From NCBI GenBank assembly GCA_023260935.1, contig JALQTL010000143.1, positions 1-8,633 on the forward strand: a stretch of 8,633 bases of DNA. Direction: 5' to 3'. Under the pieces are notes generated by a model, which ran no database searches, was not told where the DNA came from, and saw nothing but the letters and a program-made list of their open reading frames with translations. This stretch comes from Paracoccaceae bacterium. Lineage in GTDB: Bacteria; Pseudomonadota; Alphaproteobacteria; Rhodobacterales; Rhodobacteraceae. Positions within the stretch are counted from its first letter, which is position 1. The number at the start of each line of letters is the position of its first letter. The translations under genes were made by a program, and so were the position numbers. Shown piece after piece: positions 5,681-8,633 of the stretch.

Positions 5681-8089
5681 TCAGGTGCCGCGGGGCTTGG
5701 CGCGCAGGGTGGGGTCGGCGGCGGTGGGGTCTTCGGGCCAGGGGTGGCGGGGATACTGGCCGCGCATGTCCTTGCGCACCTCGGCATAGGAGTTGGCCCA
5801 GAAGCCCGGCAGGTCCATCGTCACCTGCACCGGGCGCTGTGCCGGGGACAGAAGGGTGATTCGCAGCGGCCGCCGGTCGGCCCCCACGGTCGGGTGGGTG
5901 GCCACGCCGAACATCTCTTGCAGGCGCAGTTCGATGGCCGGGTGCTCGCCGTCGTAATCGATGGGGATGCGCCGGCCCAGCGGGGTTTCGAACTGGGCAG
6001 GGGCAAGCCGGTCCAGCCGCTGCTGCTGATCCCATGTCAGCAGACCGCGCAACGCTTCGGTCAGGTCCAGCGCCTTCAGATCGGCTTCGCTGCGCCGGCC
6101 GGCCAGCTGGGGCAGAAGCCAGTCATCGCCGCGCGCCAGCAGTGCGGCGTCGCTGACATCGGGAAAGCTGTCATCGGCCACAAGGCGGATGCGGGCACGC
6201 AGACGGCGCGCGGGCGGGGCCCAAGGCAGGCCGATCTGGCGCAGACCATCGAGGGCGGCGCGGGCAACGGCCTCGGCCGGGGCGTCGGGCCATGGCCTGT
6301 CGGCCAGAACCAGCGCACCCAGCCGTTCCTGCCGGCGCGCCAGCACCCGGCCGTCGCGGCGCGACCATTCGCAGACATCCTGCCAGCGGATGCGGTCGGC
6401 ATAAAGCGCGCGCAATTCCGCTTCGCTGATGGCAATGGCCTGACGCACCTGCGCTTCGCGCAGATCGCCGTCCAGATCGGTGGCAACGATCAGCCGCGCG
6501 CCCGACAGCGGCAGGCCGGGCGCCATGGCTGCGCCCTTGCCACCCGACAGCACCCAGCGGGGCGCGTCGCCCGGACGGCGCAGGCCGATGCGGTCAGGAT
6601 AGGCCAGCGCCGCCATCTGCGCGGGCGACAGGCCCGGCACCTGCGCCCGGCGGACCTGCCGTTCCAGCCGCGCGGCCTCGGCGCGGATCCTTTCCAGCGT
6701 GGGGCGGTGCGCATCCGCCGGGGGGCGGCCAAGCGCCTTCAGACGCAGCGCCAGATCGGGCGGGGCGCCCCGCAGAGGATCGCGTTCCGCCAGAAGCGCC
6801 GCCAGCGGCGCCGCGGCGGGGCCGGCCACCAGCAGCATGTGGCCAAGGCGCGGGTGCAGCGGCAGGGCGGCCAGCGCGCGGCCATGCGCCGTGATGCCGC
6901 CGCCCGCATCCAACGCGCCCAGATCGGCCAGAAGCGTCCGCGCCTCGGCCAGCACGCCGGGGTGGGGCGGGGTCAGGAACGGCAGGTCGGACGCCCCCCA
7001 AAGCGCCAGTTCCAGCGCAAGGCCTGTCAGATCGGCGGCCTCGATCTCGGCCGGGGGGAAGGGCAGCAGGGCGCCCTCCTCTCCCTTCGTCCACAGACGG
7101 TAGCAGATGCCGCTGGCCACCCGCCCCGCCCTGCCCCGGCGCTGTTCCGCCTCGGCCCGGGTGACCCGTTCGGTGACAAGGCGCGACATGCCCGAGGGTG
7201 CATCGAACCGGGCGCGACGGGCGCGGCCGCCATCCACCACCACGCGAATATCGGGGATCGTCAGCGAGGTTTCCGCGATGGAGGTGGCCAGCACGATCTT
7301 GCGCCCCGGGGCAGGGCCCAGCGCGGCCCGTTGCGCGGCAAAATCCATCGCCCCGAAAAGCGGGCGAAGCGTGCAGCCGGGCAGCCCGGAAAGCAGCGCC
7401 TCGACCCGGCGGATCTCGCCCTCGCCCGGGAGGAACACCAGCATGCCGCCGCTTGTTTCTTCGACCGCCCGGCGCACCAGCGCCGCGACCGCCGCCTCGA
7501 AGCGCAGCGAGGCATCGACGGGGCGGGGCAGCCAGCGGGTTTCGACCGGGAAGGCGCGGCCTTCCGAGGTGATCAGCGGGGCATCGCCCATCAGCCGGGC
7601 CACGGGGGCCGCGTCCAGCGTGGCCGACATCACCAGAAGCTGAAGATCGCCCCGGAGCGCGCCGCGGATTTCAAGGCAGAGCGCCAGCCCCAGATCGGCG
7701 TTCAGGCTGCGTTCGTGGAATTCGTCAAAGATCACAAGGCCCACGCCGGGCAATTCGGGGTCTGACTGGATCATCCGGGTCAGGATGCCTTCGGTCACGA
7801 CCTCGATCCTTGTGGCGGGGGAAACCTTCGCCTCGCCCCGGATGCGATAGCCGACGGTCTGGCCAACCGTTTCGTTCAGGGTTTCGGCCATGCGTTCGGC
7901 GGCGGCACGGGCGGCAAGGCGGCGCGGTTCCAGCATCAGGATGCGGCCCTGCACCTGCGGCAGAAGTGCCAGCGGCACGCGGGTGGTCTTGCCCGCGCCG
8001 GGGGGCGCTTGCAGCACGGCCTGCCCCGCCGCGGCAAGGGCGGCCGAGAGTTCGGGCAGGACATCGTCGATGGGCAGCGGATCGGCCAT
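5681..8089 (-). CDS. hrpB: ATP-dependent RNA helicase HrpB (DEAH-box)
   Basis: The product is 802 residues, close to the family's usual 800-820. It is a cytoplasmic superfamily 2 helicase that unwinds RNA or remodels ribonucleoprotein; its exact bacterial role is unclear. Motifs appear in order: motif I APPGAGKTT (28-36), motif II DEFHERS (122-128), motif III SAT (155-157), motif V-like LATSIAETSLTIPDI (267-281) and motif VI QRRGRAGR (316-323). Helicase-associated (winged-helix and ratchet-like) regions follow, then the HrpB-specific C-terminal domain ending PGFWANSYAEVRKDMRGQYPR, a hallmark near the end of HrpB proteins. The reading frame stays open upstream to 8245, but the family normally begins a few residues before LPID, so MADPLPIDDVL at 8089 is preferred; GAAGGG (8097-8092) lies close upstream. 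It is divergent from meaB, with 155 bases between the starts. Confidence 0.96.
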   Translation of the reverse strand: MADPLPIDDVLPELSAALAAAGQAVLQAPPGAGKTTRVPLALLPQVQGRILMLEPRRLAARAAAERMAETLNETVGQTVGYRIRGEAKVSPATRIEVVTEGILTRMIQSDPELPGVGLVIFDEFHERSLNADLGLALCLEIRGALRGDLQLLVMSATLDAAPVARLMGDAPLITSEGRAFPVETRWLPRPVDASLRFEAAVAALVRRAVEETSGGMLVFLPGEGEIRRVEALLSGLPGCTLRPLFGAMDFAAQRAALGPAPGRKIVLATSIAETSLTIPDIRVVVDGGRARRARFDAPSGMSRLVTERVTRAEAEQRRGRAGRVASGICYRLWTKGEEGALLPFPPAEIEAADLTGLALELALWGASDLPFLTPPHPGVLAEARTLLADLGALDAGGGITAHGRALAALPLHPRLGHMLLVAGPAAAPLAALLAERDPLRGAPPDLALRLKALGRPPADAHRPTLERIRAEAARLERQVRRAQVPGLSPAQMAALAYPDRIGLRRPGDAPRWVLSGGKGAAMAPGLPLSGARLIVATDLDGDLREAQVRQAIAISEAELRALYADRIRWQDVCEWSRRDGRVLARRQERLGALVLADRPWPDAPAEAVARAALDGLRQIGLPWAPPARRLRARIRLVADDSFPDVSDAALLARGDDWLLPQLAGRRSEADLKALDLTEALRGLLTWDQQQRLDRLAPAQFETPLGRRIPIDYDGEHPAIELRLQEMFGVATHPTVGADRRPLRITLLSPAQRPVQVTMDLPGFWANSYAEVRKDMRGQYPRHPWPEDPTAADPTLRAKPRGT

Positions 8090-8244
8090 GGCCCTTCGGT
8101 TAGGCCGGGCCGGGCCATCGCGCAAGGGGGCGGCGGAGGATCGGGCACATCCTGCTGCAAGGTGGTGGGTGGCATCGTGCCTTCTTATGCGGCATGAAGG
8201 GGCAAAGGGATCGCGGGCGGATGGCGGGGCATGAGGCGGGCGCA

Positions 8245-8633
8245 ATGACGGTGCAGGAACTGGCGGCGGGTGTGATCGCGGGCGACCGGCGGGCGCTGGC
8301 CCGGGCGATCACCCGGGTGGAAAGTGCGCGCGCCGATCACCGGGCCGAAGCGGTGGAGCTGGTGGCCACGGCCCGTGCCGCGGGGCGGCAGGCGCTGCGC
8401 ATCGGGCTTTCGGGCACACCGGGGGTGGGCAAATCCACCTTCATCGAAAGCTTCGGCATGATGCTTTTGGCGCAGGGGTTGCGGGTGGCGGTGCTGGCGG
8501 TGGACCCTTCCAGCGCGCGGTCGGGCGGGTCGATCCTGGGCGACAAGACGCGGATGGACCGGCTTGCGCGCGCGCCCGGCGCTTTCATCCGCCCCTCCCC
8601 CAGTCGCGGTACCCTTGGCGGCGTGGCCCGCCG
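8245..8633 (+). CDS. meaB: Methylmalonyl-CoA mutase-associated GTPase MeaB, N-terminal part
   Basis: MeaB (ArgK-type) is a cytoplasmic G3E-family GTPase that loads and protects adenosylcobalamin-dependent methylmalonyl-CoA mutase, part of propionate and C2 assimilation. Only 129 complete codons of about 325 are in the window. Seen here are the N-terminal helical region (MTVQELAAGVIAGDRRALAR, then VESARADHR), Walker A GTPGVGKST (57-65) and the switch region VDPSSARSGGSILGDKTRM (86-104), followed by FIRPSPS and GTLGG. The start at 8245 is preferred because GAGG (8233-8236) lies eight bases upstream and the family begins near this point. In-frame ATGs at 8221 and 8194 would add 8 or 17 residues without family support. 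No good promoter was seen in the 155-base gap shared with hrpB. The gene is cut by the window edge. Confidence 0.95.
   Translation, partial: MTVQELAAGVIAGDRRALARAITRVESARADHRAEAVELVATARAAGRQALRIGLSGTPGVGKSTFIESFGMMLLAQGLRVAVLAVDPSSARSGGSILGDKTRMDRLARAPGAFIRPSPSRGTLGGVAR

Noticed and set aside
4939..5859. A 306-codon plus-strand frame spanning the L28 gene
   Set aside because: It covers rpmB, its terminator and its promoter region in antisense and has no domain or convincing start.
5594..7765. A 723-codon open frame on the plus strand across hrpB
   Set aside because: It is an antisense shadow of hrpB, rich in Gly/Arg/Gln low-complexity stretches, while the minus strand encodes complete helicase motifs.
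8103..8115. GGCCGGGCCGGGCC short repeat near the hrpB start as a regulatory element
   Set aside because: It is only two short GC-rich units, expected by chance in this composition, with no partner site.
8090..8245. N-terminal extension of HrpB by 52 residues
   Set aside because: The added residues are Pro/Arg/Ala-rich, match no HrpB start and would overlap the meaB start. The family begins near LPID, matching the ATG at 8089.

Overview
The window is GC-rich and most of it reads as the chromosome of an alphaproteobacterium of the Rhodobacteraceae type (Rhodobacter, Gemmobacter or Tabrizicola-like). This assignment rests on remembered family sequences for LepA, ribosomal protein L28, HrpB, MeaB and the small PCu(A)C/DUF2946 proteins; no database search was run. 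There are no mobile elements, CRISPR arrays, tRNAs or rRNAs, and every intergenic gap is shorter than 300 bases.

Layout. On the minus strand, lepA (elongation factor 4) runs leftward from 1871. At about 180 its sequence stops being LepA and continues in frame into the middle of a cell-division ABC ATPase, FtsE, which fills 1-179. Divergent from lepA, a plus-strand pair (2003-3490) encodes an exported protein of unknown function with a Tat-like signal, followed by a PiuC/YbiX-type Fe(II)/2-oxoglutarate hydroxylase. Next comes a small secreted four-cysteine protein with its own promoter (3647-3964). A minus-strand copper-handling pair follows, a DUF2946-like protein and then a PCu(A)C copper chaperone (5048 down to 4146), ending in a strong hairpin terminator. 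Further right on the minus strand are rpmB (ribosomal protein L28, with promoter and terminator) and hrpB (DEAH-box helicase, with its own probable terminator). The window closes with the first 129 codons of meaB on the plus strand, divergent from hrpB.

How the genes relate. lepA, rpmB and hrpB are translation or RNA housekeeping genes. The hydroxylase pair suggests iron or siderophore uptake. The DUF2946/PCu(A)C pair suggests periplasmic copper delivery to cytochrome oxidase. meaB protects B12-dependent methylmalonyl-CoA mutase. These are separate transcription units, not one pathway.

The most important observation is the LepA-FtsE junction at about 180. The FtsE part looks actinobacterial while the rest looks alphaproteobacterial. 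The simplest reading is a chimeric contig (assembly or amplification artefact), not a natural fusion protein, so positions 1-179 should not be trusted as the true neighbour of lepA until reads are checked. I see no convincing undescribed biological system here; the other findings are modest.
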